The notes under the pieces: model-generated
The model's database searches: none
The model's input: only the letters and a program-made list of their open reading frames with translations
Told to the model about the DNA's origin: nothing
Position numbers and translations under genes: made by a program
In this document: positions 22,793-32,096 of the stretch, one piece after another
How the letters are laid out: every line of letters begins with the position of its first letter
Position numbering within the stretch: position 1 is the first letter of the stretch
Source: Pseudomonas sp.
Lineage (GTDB): Bacteria > Pseudomonadota > Gammaproteobacteria > Pseudomonadales > Pseudomonadaceae
Reading direction: 5' to 3'
NCBI RefSeq assembly: GCF_030698175.1
Contig: NZ_JAUYNT010000014.1
Location: 85,917-149,916 of the forward strand
Length of the DNA: 64,000 bases

Positions 22793-24976
22793 TTAGAACT
22801 TGGCGCGCAGGGTCAGGGTCGCAGCACGTGGGTCGCCCCAGATATTGCCGTCCTGCGGGTTGTTGATGCGCTGGTAGTACTTCTTGTCGGTCAGGTTGGT
22901 CGCCAGTACATCGGCCGACAGCTGCGGGGTAATTTGATAACCCACACCGGCATCGAACAATGTGTAGCCGCCCTGCTCCAGCTTGACGTCGTTGATCCCG
23001 AACGCAGCGAAATTGGTCTTGGTATAGGCCTCGCTGACCGCATTCATGCCGCCTTGCACACTCCAGCGCTGCCACTCGCCCGGCAGCTGATACTGGCTCC
23101 AGACCCGCAGGATATGCTTGGGCGTATAGAGCTCGGTGCTCTCCTCGCTGCGGTGGATCTTGTGGGTGTAGCTGTAGTTGGCGTTAAGGGTCCAGTCCTC
23201 GGCCAGTTGGCCGCTGAGCTCCGTCTCGTAACCACGGCTGCGCGCCTTACCGCCGGCGATGGCGGCACTAGAATCGGTGAGGTCCGGGGTAGCGCGGTTC
23301 TGTTCTTCTACCTGGAACAGCGCGAAAGAGGCGGTCAGCGCGCCATCCAGGTATTCGCCCTTGACCCCGGTTTCCCACTGTTCGCCTTCCAGAGGGGTGA
23401 GCATCTTGCCGTTGATGTCCCGCGTTCTGGCATTGTGCGGCTGGAACACCTCGGCATAGCTGGCGTAGAGGGAGTAAGTATCCGTCAGGTCATAGACCAG
23501 GCCGGCGAAGGGAATAAATTTCCCGTCGATGTTTTTCTCTTCATTCACGGCCGTCAAGCCTGTGACCTTGGGAGTGGTGTTATTGCTGAAGTCCCACCAG
23601 CTTAGGCGCCCGCCCAGCACCAGGGTCAGCGGATCGGCCAGGCTCAGGCGCAGGTTGCTGTAGAGACCGTGTTGACGGGTATCAGCGAAAATATCCTGCT
23701 GGGGATCGAACACAGGTTGAGCAACGTCGATTTGCGGGTCGAACAGATCCACAGACCCGCGAGGTACGAAGTCGTAATCCCCTTTATTGAAGAATTCGGA
23801 ACGGCTGTAGTTGGCCCCAACCAGCAGCTTATGCTCGCGACCGAGCAGGCTGAACGGCCCGTCGACATAGGCATCCACCTCGTTCTGCTCTTCACGGTAG
23901 TCGAAGCGGATGGCGCTGATACTCACCCGATTAGTCGTCGGGTTTATACCACCGGCATTACGCGCATAGGCTTGGGTCAGGTCGAAATTATTATCGGCAT
24001 GGCGCAGGGAAAGCTTGGCCTTCCAGCCAGCAGCCAGGTGCTGCTCCAGCTCGGCGAAGACGCTGTCGCTCCAGAAGTAGTCGCGGTTCCAGTCGGCGCC
24101 ATAGAAATTGGAACGCGACGGATCAGCCAGGGACATTTGCCATTGGCCGCCCGCGTCCCGGGACAGATAGGCCGGCAGCGAGCGCTGGGCGCCGCGGGCA
24201 TCCACTTCCTGATGGCTGGCGCCCAAGGTCAGCAGCGTGTCTGGGGTCAGATCGGCTTCCACCACGCCATAAAACAGATTGCTCTTTTCATCGCCGCCGT
24301 CGTAATAGAAATGGCGGTCACGCTGACTCATCACCGCACGGCCACGGATATTGCCGCTCTCGGTCAACGGTCCGGTCACATCGAGCATGCTCCGGTAGTC
24401 GTCCCAGGAACCGGCGCTCAACTCACCGGAAACAGCCGCCTCGGCCTGCGGGCGCTTGCGCACCAGGTTGATGCTGCCGCCGGTGCCACCGGTACCGTTG
24501 AGGATGCCGGCCGGGCCCTTGAGCACTTCCACCCGCTCGTACATCGCCAGATCCGGCGAGAGGAAGAGGCGGTTGTCCATGGTGGTGGGCGTGCCATCCA
24601 GCTGCAGCGAGTTGATCTCAAACCCGCGGGCGAAATAAGTCACGCGGTTGGCGTCGATGCGCTGCACCGTCACCCCGCCCACCTGCTTCATGGCCTGTTC
24701 CAGGGTGTAGAGGTTCTGCTCCTCGATACGCTCCTGACCGACCACATTGACCGTTTGCGGCACTTCGCGCAGCTTGACCGGGGTCTTCGAACCCACAGTC
24801 ACCCGCGTCTCAGCGTGCTGTGCGCCAGTGACTGTCTGCGCGGGCAGATCCAGGGCTTCAGCCTGTTGCTCCGCCCAGGACGTACCCGAGCAGGCGATGC
24901 CTGTCAGCATAAATGGCAACAACAAACGCTTGGAAACCTGCCTAACCGGCTTTGACTGCTTACCCCGATGCCGCAT
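22793..24976 (-). CDS. TonB-dependent siderophore receptor
   Basis: Outer-membrane receptor of 727 residues. ATG at 24976 follows GGGGAGGGAG at good spacing and is preferred over the one eight codons upstream. A signal peptide (basic N-terminus, then LLLPFMLTGIACSGTSWA) precedes a plug domain with typical segments (EQAMKQVGGVTVQ, RGFEINSLQLDG, ERVEVLKGPAGILNG, GGSINLVRKRP) and a beta-barrel ending in phenylalanine (TLTLRAKF). It belongs to the FpvA/FoxA/FhuE-like ferri-siderophore class. There is no N-terminal signalling (STN) domain, so it should not switch on its own synthesis through an ECF sigma factor. A strong Fur box lies just upstream. Its place in the locus makes it the probable receptor for the peptide made here. 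Confidence 0.93.
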   Translation of the reverse strand: MRHRGKQSKPVRQVSKRLLLPFMLTGIACSGTSWAEQQAEALDLPAQTVTGAQHAETRVTVGSKTPVKLREVPQTVNVVGQERIEEQNLYTLEQAMKQVGGVTVQRIDANRVTYFARGFEINSLQLDGTPTTMDNRLFLSPDLAMYERVEVLKGPAGILNGTGGTGGSINLVRKRPQAEAAVSGELSAGSWDDYRSMLDVTGPLTESGNIRGRAVMSQRDRHFYYDGGDEKSNLFYGVVEADLTPDTLLTLGASHQEVDARGAQRSLPAYLSRDAGGQWQMSLADPSRSNFYGADWNRDYFWSDSVFAELEQHLAAGWKAKLSLRHADNNFDLTQAYARNAGGINPTTNRVSISAIRFDYREEQNEVDAYVDGPFSLLGREHKLLVGANYSRSEFFNKGDYDFVPRGSVDLFDPQIDVAQPVFDPQQDIFADTRQHGLYSNLRLSLADPLTLVLGGRLSWWDFSNNTTPKVTGLTAVNEEKNIDGKFIPFAGLVYDLTDTYSLYASYAEVFQPHNARTRDINGKMLTPLEGEQWETGVKGEYLDGALTASFALFQVEEQNRATPDLTDSSAAIAGGKARSRGYETELSGQLAEDWTLNANYSYTHKIHRSEESTELYTPKHILRVWSQYQLPGEWQRWSVQGGMNAVSEAYTKTNFAAFGINDVKLEQGGYTLFDAGVGYQITPQLSADVLATNLTDKKYYQRINNPQDGNIWGDPRAATLTLRAKF

Positions 24977-25008
24977 TGAACTCCCTCCCCGATGACTCAA
25001 ATAGAATC

Positions 25009-25027
25009 AATAATGATAATGATTTGC
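25009..25027 (-). promoter_or_regulatory. Fur box upstream of the siderophore receptor
   Basis: AATAATGATAATGATTTGC matches 15 of 19 positions of the Fur consensus GATAATGATAATCATTATC. It lies 33 bases upstream of the receptor ATG, in an AT-rich patch suited to overlap the promoter. Iron-replete Fur would repress the receptor and probably the genes after it. Confidence 0.85.
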
Positions 25028-25135
25028 AATAGTATCTAAATGTTAACCAGCGCCACAACCCCCGCGCGGGGTTAACCCATGAATTTACTCAGGGGGCTGG
25101 GCAACTCCGCATAACAGGCCAAGGCCCTCCCCAGC

Positions 25136-26794
25136 TCAAGCCATGGCGGCCAAGGGTTCCTGCAGCGCACTGAAGCTGCTGTTATCCAGCAGGCTCAACC
25201 GGCCACCCTCGCACTTGATGACCCGGTCGGCCACGGCGAAATAGCGATCGTCATGGCTGATAGCGATCACCGTCTTGCCGCGCACTTTCAGCTCCGGCAA
25301 CAGTTCCAGATAGAAGAAGGCGCGGAACGCCGGATCCTGATCCGCCGCCCATTCATCGAGCAGCAGGATGGGCCGCTCTTCCACCAATGCCACCAGCAAA
25401 GCCAGGCGCTTACGCTGGCCCTGCGAAAGCTGAATGGTAGAAAGCAGGCCGGCCGGGTCGATGGAGACCTTGCGCTCCATGCGCAGCCGCGCCAGCCAGG
25501 CCTGCGCCAGTTGCGCATCGAAATCGCCTTGCGGGCCGACCAAGCGCGCAAACAGATGGAAGCTGGAAAACACCGTGGCAAAGTGGCTGCGGTACCAGTC
25601 GCGCCGGTCGGCCGTGATTTCTTCCCCGTGCAGGCTTAAGCGCCCGGCGCTGGGCTGGTAGAGCCCGGTAAGCAGCTTGGCCAGGGTCGACTTGCCGCTG
25701 CCGTTGCCGCCGACGATAAACAGCGTTTCTCCCGCACGCACGCTGAGGTCGACCGGCCCCAGACGAAAGCCGTAGTCGTCGCTGGCATGCGGGTACTCGT
25801 AGACCAGCCCCTTCAGCTCAAGCAGCACACTGTCGCCAGGCGGCGCCGCCGCTAGCAGGATGGCGAACTCGGGCCTATGGGGGGCCAAGGCCAAGGACTC
25901 GATCTTGGCCATCGCCACATTGCCGGATACCAGGGTAGGCAGACTGCCGATCAGATCGTTGAGCGGCATACGCAAAAACATCAGCACCAAGACGAAAGCC
26001 GCCACAGTCGCTGCCGCTATGCCCAGGACGGCACCCGCGGCGAACAGGCCGCCGGCCAAACCGAGGATCAACGCCACCGTCCAGTTCAGACTGAGCGTCC
26101 AGTAGCGGTCGGCAAGCACCTCGTTGCCCCGCGCACGCTCGGCGACCGGTTGCAGATCCAGCTCGTAGAAGCGCTGCTTACGCCAGGCGTTCAGGGCCAT
26201 CTCGTAGCGCCCCTCGATGGCAGCGGTGTAGGCGCCATAGAGCTGATCCTCGGTGTCGCGCACCACTTTCATCAGCCCGCCCATGCGCGCGAACCAGCCA
26301 TAGGCCAACCAGACGCCCAACCCCAGCAGCAGCCCGCAGAGCAGCAGCAATTGCCAGGACAGCCACGCCAGATAGGCGCAGCCACCCAGCATCAGGATGC
26401 CGTTGTAGAGCAGGAATGGCAGGCGATTGAAGGCCATGCCGATGGCCTCGACATCCTTGCTCAGGGTGGCGTAGAGGCTGGACGAGCCAATCTTTTCCAA
26501 CTGCTCGATAGGCGTATCCAGCAGACGCTTGACCAGTTGCAGGCGCAGCTCGTAGACCACCCGGTGCCCCAGGGCGGTGAGCAATGCTTGAGAAGCGAAA
26601 CCGCAGGCAAACAGCACCAGCAGCAGGCCAATGTACAAGCCACCTTGGGTAGCGTTCATGGTCTGGACACCGGCAATCAGCCGATTGATTTCGTTGAGCA
26701 GCGCGATGCCTGCCGCCGCGCTTGCCAGGCTGCCGAGCAACGCCAGCGTGAGCAGCGCTCGATGGCGTTGCAGCAAAGACATAAAGAGCATCAT
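25136..26794 (-). CDS. Cyclic-peptide/siderophore ABC exporter (PvdE/SyrD type)
   Basis: A 552-residue fused half-transporter. About six membrane helices (residues 1-310) are followed by an ATPase domain with Walker A GGNGSGKST, Q/H-region FSSFHLF, signature LSQGQRKRL and Walker B ILLLDEWAADQD. The DEWAADQDP stretch and the overall length are typical of the PvdE/SyrD cyclic-peptide exporter family, which moves pyoverdine precursors or lipopeptides from cytoplasm to periplasm. ATG 26794 follows GAGGGA. It starts 30 bases after the fifth synthetase, so the two should be one Fur-controlled transcript. Likely role: export of the peptide siderophore across the inner membrane. No outer-membrane efflux partner is visible here. 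Confidence 0.9.
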   Translation of the reverse strand: MMLFMSLLQRHRALLTLALLGSLASAAAGIALLNEINRLIAGVQTMNATQGGLYIGLLLVLFACGFASQALLTALGHRVVYELRLQLVKRLLDTPIEQLEKIGSSSLYATLSKDVEAIGMAFNRLPFLLYNGILMLGGCAYLAWLSWQLLLLCGLLLGLGVWLAYGWFARMGGLMKVVRDTEDQLYGAYTAAIEGRYEMALNAWRKQRFYELDLQPVAERARGNEVLADRYWTLSLNWTVALILGLAGGLFAAGAVLGIAAATVAAFVLVLMFLRMPLNDLIGSLPTLVSGNVAMAKIESLALAPHRPEFAILLAAAPPGDSVLLELKGLVYEYPHASDDYGFRLGPVDLSVRAGETLFIVGGNGSGKSTLAKLLTGLYQPSAGRLSLHGEEITADRRDWYRSHFATVFSSFHLFARLVGPQGDFDAQLAQAWLARLRMERKVSIDPAGLLSTIQLSQGQRKRLALLVALVEERPILLLDEWAADQDPAFRAFFYLELLPELKVRGKTVIAISHDDRYFAVADRVIKCEGGRLSLLDNSSFSALQEPLAAMA

Positions 26795-26824
26795 GGGTAT
26801 CCCTCGGTAGGGTCATTCATAGGC

Positions 26825-29800
26825 TTATTCATAGGCTTGCAACAGGCTGTCGATCTGCGCCCACTGATCCCCTTCAGTTGTCAGGCAGGCTCGTTCGATC
26901 AACGCGGCCATATCGCTCAAGCGCGGATGGGCGAACAGCTCGGCCAGCGCCACTTCACAGGCGAACTCGCGGCTGACCCGCGCCTGGATACGCACCAGTT
27001 GCAGTGATTGCGCACCGAGGGCGAAGAGTTCGTCCTCGCGTGAGATTGCGCTAACCCCCAGCACTTCCATCCAGATCGCCGCCAGGCGCTTTTCGCTGTC
27101 ACTGGCGGGAGGCATCGTCACGTCAGCCGCCGCACTCCAGGTAGGTGCAGGCAATGCCTGGCGATCAACCTTGCCGTTGGCGTTGAGGGGGAAACTGTCC
27201 AGCCTGACGAAGGCCGCCGGCAACATATAGGCCGGCAAGCGCTCGCGCAGATAAGCGCTCAACCGCTGCGGTTCGCAAAACTCGCCGCGCAGATAAGCGA
27301 CCAGCGCGTCCTGCCCACCTGGCGCCTTTCGCACTGTCACTACAGCCTGCTGCACCTCTGCATGAGCCGTTAACGCCGCTTCGATTTCGCCCAGCTCAAT
27401 GCGAAAGCCGCGCAGCTTCACCTGAAAATCGCGCCGGCCGAGAAACTCGATGCTGCCATCGGCGCGATAACGGGCCAGGTCACCGGTGCGATAGAGCCGG
27501 CTGCCAGGCCCTGCTCCGGGAGCCTCGGCCACCGCAAAGGGATTGGGCACGAAAGCCGCGGCGGTCAACTCGGGGCGTCCGGCGTAACCGCGGGCTAGGC
27601 CGGCACCACCGATATAGAGTTCTCCCGCCACGCCGGGCGGCTGCGGCTGCAGGTGTTCATCGAGGATATACAGGCGGTTATTGGCCAGCGGCCGACCTAT
27701 GGGGATGACCGCGGCGTCCACCCGCTCGACCGCCTGCGCCGCCGACCACACAGTGGTTTCGGTCGGCCCATAAACATTGACCAACTGCACCCCACGAGCC
27801 AGCAGCCGCTCGGCCAACTCCGCGCCCAGCGCCTCGCCGCCGCAGAGCACCCGCAGCCCTTGCCAAGCCGGGCACTCATACTCCACCAACATCTGCCAAG
27901 TGGCTGGGGTAGCCTGCATGACACTGATCCCCTGCCCCTCCAGCAAACTCAGTAAAACTACGGGTTGCAATACCTGTTCGCGGCTGGCCAGCACTACGCA
28001 GGCGCCGTGTACCAGCGGCAAAAACAGCTCCAGCCCGGCGATATCAAAACCCAGCGTGGTTACCGCCAGCAGGCGGTCGGCCACCGTCAGACGAGCATGA
28101 TCTTGGATGCCGTGGAGAAAGTTGACCAACGCCTCGCGCTCGATCTGCACGCCCTTGGGCCGCCCAGTGGAGCCGGAGGTATAGAGGCTGTAGGCCAATT
28201 GTCGCGGATGCACGGCCAGACCCAGATCGTCAGCACTCAACTGGGACAAGACCGGCTCCAGCGCCTCCAGGGTGACAACAGGCATCCCGTCGGCGAGGGC
28301 GCCGAGCAGCGCCACACGGGTCAGCAACAAGCGTGGGGCGGCCTGCGCAAGAATGTCCGCGTTACGTGTCGCGGGTTGCGCAGGGTCGATTGGCAGATAG
28401 GCACCGCCGGCCTTGTGGATGGCGAGCAAGGTGACCAGCAGCATCGCCTCGCGCTCCAAGCACACGCCCACGAGCTGGTCGTGCACCACGCCCGCCCCCC
28501 GTAACCAGCGGGCCAGCCGATTGGCCTGGGCATTCAGCTCGCCGTAGCTGAGCCGCTCGCTCCCGCAGACTAGCGCGCAACGCTCTGGCGCTACGCGAAC
28601 CTGACGTTCGAACAACGCCAGCATATCCTCCCCCGCCGTGAGTGCACGCTCACTGCGGTTCCATTCAAGCAGCTGCTGAGAGCGCTCGACGCTATCCAGT
28701 AGCGGCAAGCGCCCTACTGGCAGTTCGGGGCTATTCAATAATGCCGCCAGCAACTGCTGGTAGTGCAGCGCCATTCGTTCGACGGTGGCTGGCGAAAACA
28801 GCTCGAGGCAGTACTCCAACTCGCAATACACGCCATCCGGGCGCACCGCGACATCCAGGCTCAGATCGAACTTGGCACTGCTCTGCGCGGTCAGCAGCGG
28901 CTCAATCTCGATATCCGCCAGATGCAAACGTGCCGGCGCGCCACTGCTCAGGTTGAACAGTGCTTGGAACAATGGACTGCGACTTGGATCGCGCTCAATA
29001 ACGAGGTGCTCCAGCAACAGTTCGAAGGGTAATTGGGCATGTTCCAGCGCCGCCAGGGATTCGCTGCGCAGCCGCCGGCACAACTCACGACCGGTCAGCT
29101 GCGGCCCAAGGCGGACGCGATAGACCAAGGTATTGACGAAGAAACCGAGCAGATGCTCCAGTTCAGTATGGCTGCGCGCCGCATGGGGCACACCGATGGC
29201 AAACTCCTGCTGACCGCTGTAGCGCCCCAGCAACAACTGCCAAGCTGCCAGCAACACCACGAACGGCGAGCAACCCTCGGCTCGACAGAAGGCCTGAACC
29301 TGACCCGCCAACGCCGCCGGCAACGTGAAGCGCAGGCGCCGGCCACGCTGACTCTGCTGAGCCAGCCGCGGACGATCAGTCGGCAGTTCCAGCACTGGCA
29401 CACTGCTACCCAGATAGTCGCGCCAATAGCTCAAGTCCTTATGCAGCACCTGCCCCTGCAACTGCTCACGCTGCCAAATGGCGTAGTCGACATATTGCAC
29501 GGGCAACGGCGGCAACTCCGTCACCCGCCCGGCCAGCGCCGCGGCATAAGCGGCTGCCAGATCGCGCACTAACAACGGGTTTGACCACGCATCCGAGACG
29601 ATGTGATGCATGGCCAGCAGCAAGCCATGGCTATGCTCGTTGAAGCGCAGCAAGGTCACCCGTAACAGCGGTGCTTGGGTCAGATCGAAGGGCCGCAAGG
29701 CTTCGGCATGCAGGCGATCAGTCAGAACTTCGACCTGAGCATCGACAGCTAGAGGGCCGTGATCTTCACGCACCATGGCAAATGGCAGCTCGCTCAGCAC

Positions 29801-30097
29801 GACCTGCTGCGGCTCGCCATGGAGGTCCTCGAAGCGCGTACGCAGAACCCCATGGCGGGCGATTAAGGCACTGAAGGCTCGCTCAAGCGCCGACTCGTCG
29901 ATCCGGCCTTGCAAGCGAAAGCCGCGTGTCAGGTTGTAGGCGGTTGAACGCGGATCAAGCCGCTGCAGCAACCACAATCGCTGCTGGGCAAAGGACAGAG
30001 GCGCTGGACCGCCCAGATATCTCGGGCGAATGCCATCAGCCAGCGACGATTCATCCTCGAGCAACAGCGCCAGCAAGGCGTTATCGAGATCATTCAT
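26825..30097 (-). CDS. NRPS: C-A(Gly)-T, divergent from the main set
   Basis: Single-module synthetase of 1090 residues. The C domain (to about 450) has HHIVSDA in place of HHxxxDG, still with both histidines and Asp. The A domain pocket reads D-I-L-Q-L-G-V-V-W-K, identical to the glycine domain in the first synthetase; the whole A domain is so similar to that one that a recent duplication is likely. The carrier motif is GAQS (Ser1031), not the usual GGHS. No thioesterase follows. Because it starts with C it is not a normal starter; it could be a glycine module acting after the incomplete last module (C-T) of the plus-strand set, or charging that empty T domain in trans. It is the first gene of a minus-strand operon with the exporter. 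Confidence 0.9.
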   Translation of the reverse strand: MNDLDNALLALLLEDESSLADGIRPRYLGGPAPLSFAQQRLWLLQRLDPRSTAYNLTRGFRLQGRIDESALERAFSALIARHGVLRTRFEDLHGEPQQVVLSELPFAMVREDHGPLAVDAQVEVLTDRLHAEALRPFDLTQAPLLRVTLLRFNEHSHGLLLAMHHIVSDAWSNPLLVRDLAAAYAAALAGRVTELPPLPVQYVDYAIWQREQLQGQVLHKDLSYWRDYLGSSVPVLELPTDRPRLAQQSQRGRRLRFTLPAALAGQVQAFCRAEGCSPFVVLLAAWQLLLGRYSGQQEFAIGVPHAARSHTELEHLLGFFVNTLVYRVRLGPQLTGRELCRRLRSESLAALEHAQLPFELLLEHLVIERDPSRSPLFQALFNLSSGAPARLHLADIEIEPLLTAQSSAKFDLSLDVAVRPDGVYCELEYCLELFSPATVERMALHYQQLLAALLNSPELPVGRLPLLDSVERSQQLLEWNRSERALTAGEDMLALFERQVRVAPERCALVCGSERLSYGELNAQANRLARWLRGAGVVHDQLVGVCLEREAMLLVTLLAIHKAGGAYLPIDPAQPATRNADILAQAAPRLLLTRVALLGALADGMPVVTLEALEPVLSQLSADDLGLAVHPRQLAYSLYTSGSTGRPKGVQIEREALVNFLHGIQDHARLTVADRLLAVTTLGFDIAGLELFLPLVHGACVVLASREQVLQPVVLLSLLEGQGISVMQATPATWQMLVEYECPAWQGLRVLCGGEALGAELAERLLARGVQLVNVYGPTETTVWSAAQAVERVDAAVIPIGRPLANNRLYILDEHLQPQPPGVAGELYIGGAGLARGYAGRPELTAAAFVPNPFAVAEAPGAGPGSRLYRTGDLARYRADGSIEFLGRRDFQVKLRGFRIELGEIEAALTAHAEVQQAVVTVRKAPGGQDALVAYLRGEFCEPQRLSAYLRERLPAYMLPAAFVRLDSFPLNANGKVDRQALPAPTWSAAADVTMPPASDSEKRLAAIWMEVLGVSAISREDELFALGAQSLQLVRIQARVSREFACEVALAELFAHPRLSDMAALIERACLTTEGDQWAQIDSLLQAYE

Positions 30098-30177
30098 TGC
30101 AGATTAAATATCCGTATTAAGACGCCACCAAGGGTCATGCATAGGTCTAAGGGGTGGGTATCGGACGGATACTAAAT

Positions 30178-30196
30178 GCAAATGATAATTATTGTC
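30178..30196 (-). promoter_or_regulatory. Fur box upstream of the fifth NRPS gene
   Basis: GCAAATGATAATTATTGTC matches 15 of 19 positions of the Fur consensus. It lies 81 bases upstream of the synthetase ATG, in an AT-rich leader. Together with the receptor box it shows iron control of this block. Confidence 0.82.
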
Positions 30197-30370
30197 AAAA
30201 AGACTTTTGAATCAGATCGCCCCTAGTAACCTGCAGCTGCAACGCTGACGTTCATCCACGGCGCTGCGAGTTGTTCGCTAGCCGTTGCTCAACAGGTTAT
30301 GGCAGCTATCGACTGATCAAGGCGATTTGGTCAGTTCATCCCGACCATGCTCGATGCTGGCGGCCTTCAA

Positions 30371-30493
30371 CATATCGGGAATCAGCAGACGAGAGACTCC
30401 GTCAGAGGCAAAGAAATGGGCGACTGGGAAACGGGGATGGAACGGGGAAAGTCACACAAAAAACAACAGTATGAACTCTTAAGAAAACCCTAA
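30371..30493 (+). pseudogene. Possible IS30-type transposase relic
   Basis: In the 410-bp gene-free stretch 30098-30507 one frame reads ...VRGKEMGDWETGMERGKSHKKQ then stop at 30493. The MGDWE and GKSHK pieces resemble the R-x-GDWE-x-D-x-x-x-GK-x-HK segment of IS30-family transposases, but only ~40 codons remain, with no terminal repeats seen. The similarity is short and could be chance. If real, it marks old mobile DNA between the siderophore locus and the tRNA gene. Apart from the Fur box I see nothing else in this stretch. Confidence 0.3.
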
Positions 30494-30507
30494 CCTATTG
30501 ATTTATA

Positions 30508-30584
30508 TGGTGTCCCAGAGTGGGGTCGAACCACCAACCTTCCCCTTAGGAGGGGGATGCTCTATCCAATTGAGCTACTGGGAC
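30508..30584 (-). tRNA. tRNA-Arg (anticodon CCT)
   Basis: A full 77-nt cloverleaf on the minus strand: acceptor GTCCCAG/CTGGGAC, D-arm GCTC/GAGC, anticodon stem TCCCC/GGGGA with loop CTCCTAA (anticodon CCT, reads AGG), T-arm GGTGG-TTCGACC-CCACT, discriminator A and encoded CCA. The 3' end points toward the siderophore locus, the side where elements integrating at tRNA 3' ends would sit. Confidence 0.97.
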
Positions 30585-30806
30585 ATACGCGTATGCAGGG
30601 AGACTGCACGGGGTTATAAGCGCGGGGCATGTTAACCAGCATCGGCGCTTTTGTCATGCCATCGCGTAGCGGGCTGACGAAAAAACCAGCAGACGCGCAG
30701 CTCAAGTTTGCGCGCGGTCTGAGCCGCCCCCACGGCTGGGTGCGCGACTCAAGCTCAAGTATTGGCGTTCAATCGCCCGCACCCGCCCAGGAGGCTTACG
30801 CGCGTG

Positions 30807-32096
30807 TTAACGCAGGCGTTCGAGCAGTTGGTAGTACCACATGCCGACCGCCATCATCTGGTTGCCCAGCCAGGCGCCGACCGGCAGGCGGATGTGACTG
30901 ACGCCGGCGAAGGTGTCGAATTTCTCCATCGAGCCGCTCACGGCATTGGCCATGATCTCGCCGACTATATGGGTGGTGGCCACGCCATGGCCCGAGTAAC
31001 CCTGGGCGTACCAGACGTTCTTCGACAGCTTGCCCAATTGCGGGATTCGGTTGATGACGATGCCCATCATGCCGCTCCACTGGAACTCGATTTCCACGCC
31101 CTTGAGTTGCGGGAAGGTGTGTTCGATGGCCGGGCGCAGCTCGGCGGCGATGTCGCGTGAGTCGCGACCCGAGTAGTTGGTGCCGCCACCAAACAGCAAA
31201 CGTTTGTCGGCGGTCATGCGGTAGTAGTCGAGCACGAAGCGGCAGTCGTACACCGCCAAGTCATGGGGGTTGAGGCTGGCGGCCAGTTCGGCGCCCAGTG
31301 GTTTGGTGGTGACTATGCCGCCGGAGGCCGGGAAGATCATGCCGCCCAACTTGCTCTTCTCCAGTTTGTGATAAGCATTGCCGGCCAGGATCACCGAGTT
31401 GGCGGTAATCCGGCCGTGCTCGGTGACCACCACGGGCGTGTCGCTGTGGATGATTTCGACTACCGGCGAGTTCTCGAAAATCAGCGCGCCGAGGCTGGCC
31501 GCCGCCTTGGCCTCACCAATGCACAGGTTCAACGAGTGCAGGTGCATATTGCGTTTGTTGTGCAGGGCGCCGTGGTAGATGTCGGTGGCCAGGTAGTTGG
31601 GCATGTCGGCGGCGCTGATCATCTGCACATCGTCGCCCATGCCACGCCGCACGGCTTCGTCGTAGTCGGCCTGCAACTCGTCCATATGGCTGGGTTTGTA
31701 GGCGGCGTGCAGGTGACCGTGTTTGAGGTCGCACTGGATGCCGTACTTGGCCACCCGGTTTTTGATGATTTCGTGGCCGCGCCAGCGCAGGTGCCAGATA
31801 AAGTCATCGACCTTATCGCCCAGCTTGCCGGCCATTTGTTTGCGCATATTGGCATCGCCAGACAGGCTGCCAGTCACCTGCCCGCCGTTACGACCGGTGG
31901 CGCCCCAGCCGATTTTCTTGGCCTCGACGATGGCCACTTTAAAACCGCGCTCGGCCAGTTCAACCGCCGTGGCCACGCCGGTAAAGCCGCCGCCGATAAT
32001 CACCACATCGACCCGCTGCTCGCCTTCGAGGCGCGGGTAAGCGGTTTCTTCATTGAGGCTGGCGGTGTAGTACGAGTTACAGCGTTGGCTGCTCAT
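30807..32096 (-). CDS. FAD-dependent oxidase, gamma-glutamylputrescine oxidoreductase-like
   Basis: A 429-residue DAO-family flavoprotein. The start ATG 32096 (MSSQRCNSYY) follows CAGGA at fair spacing and is preferred over an upstream in-frame codon at 32141. The Rossmann dinucleotide motif VDVVIIGGGFTGVATAVELAE is near residue 29 and is followed by GWGATGRNGGQ, typical of PuuB/OrdL-type enzymes. These oxidise gamma-glutamylputrescine, or related secondary amines, in polyamine use. Pseudomonads carry many paralogues, so the substrate is uncertain. No other polyamine genes adjoin it; it is monocistronic between a tRNA gene and a long gene-free stretch. Confidence 0.82.
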   Translation of the reverse strand: MSSQRCNSYYTASLNEETAYPRLEGEQRVDVVIIGGGFTGVATAVELAERGFKVAIVEAKKIGWGATGRNGGQVTGSLSGDANMRKQMAGKLGDKVDDFIWHLRWRGHEIIKNRVAKYGIQCDLKHGHLHAAYKPSHMDELQADYDEAVRRGMGDDVQMISAADMPNYLATDIYHGALHNKRNMHLHSLNLCIGEAKAAASLGALIFENSPVVEIIHSDTPVVVTEHGRITANSVILAGNAYHKLEKSKLGGMIFPASGGIVTTKPLGAELAASLNPHDLAVYDCRFVLDYYRMTADKRLLFGGGTNYSGRDSRDIAAELRPAIEHTFPQLKGVEIEFQWSGMMGIVINRIPQLGKLSKNVWYAQGYSGHGVATTHIVGEIMANAVSGSMEKFDTFAGVSHIRLPVGAWLGNQMMAVGMWYYQLLERLR

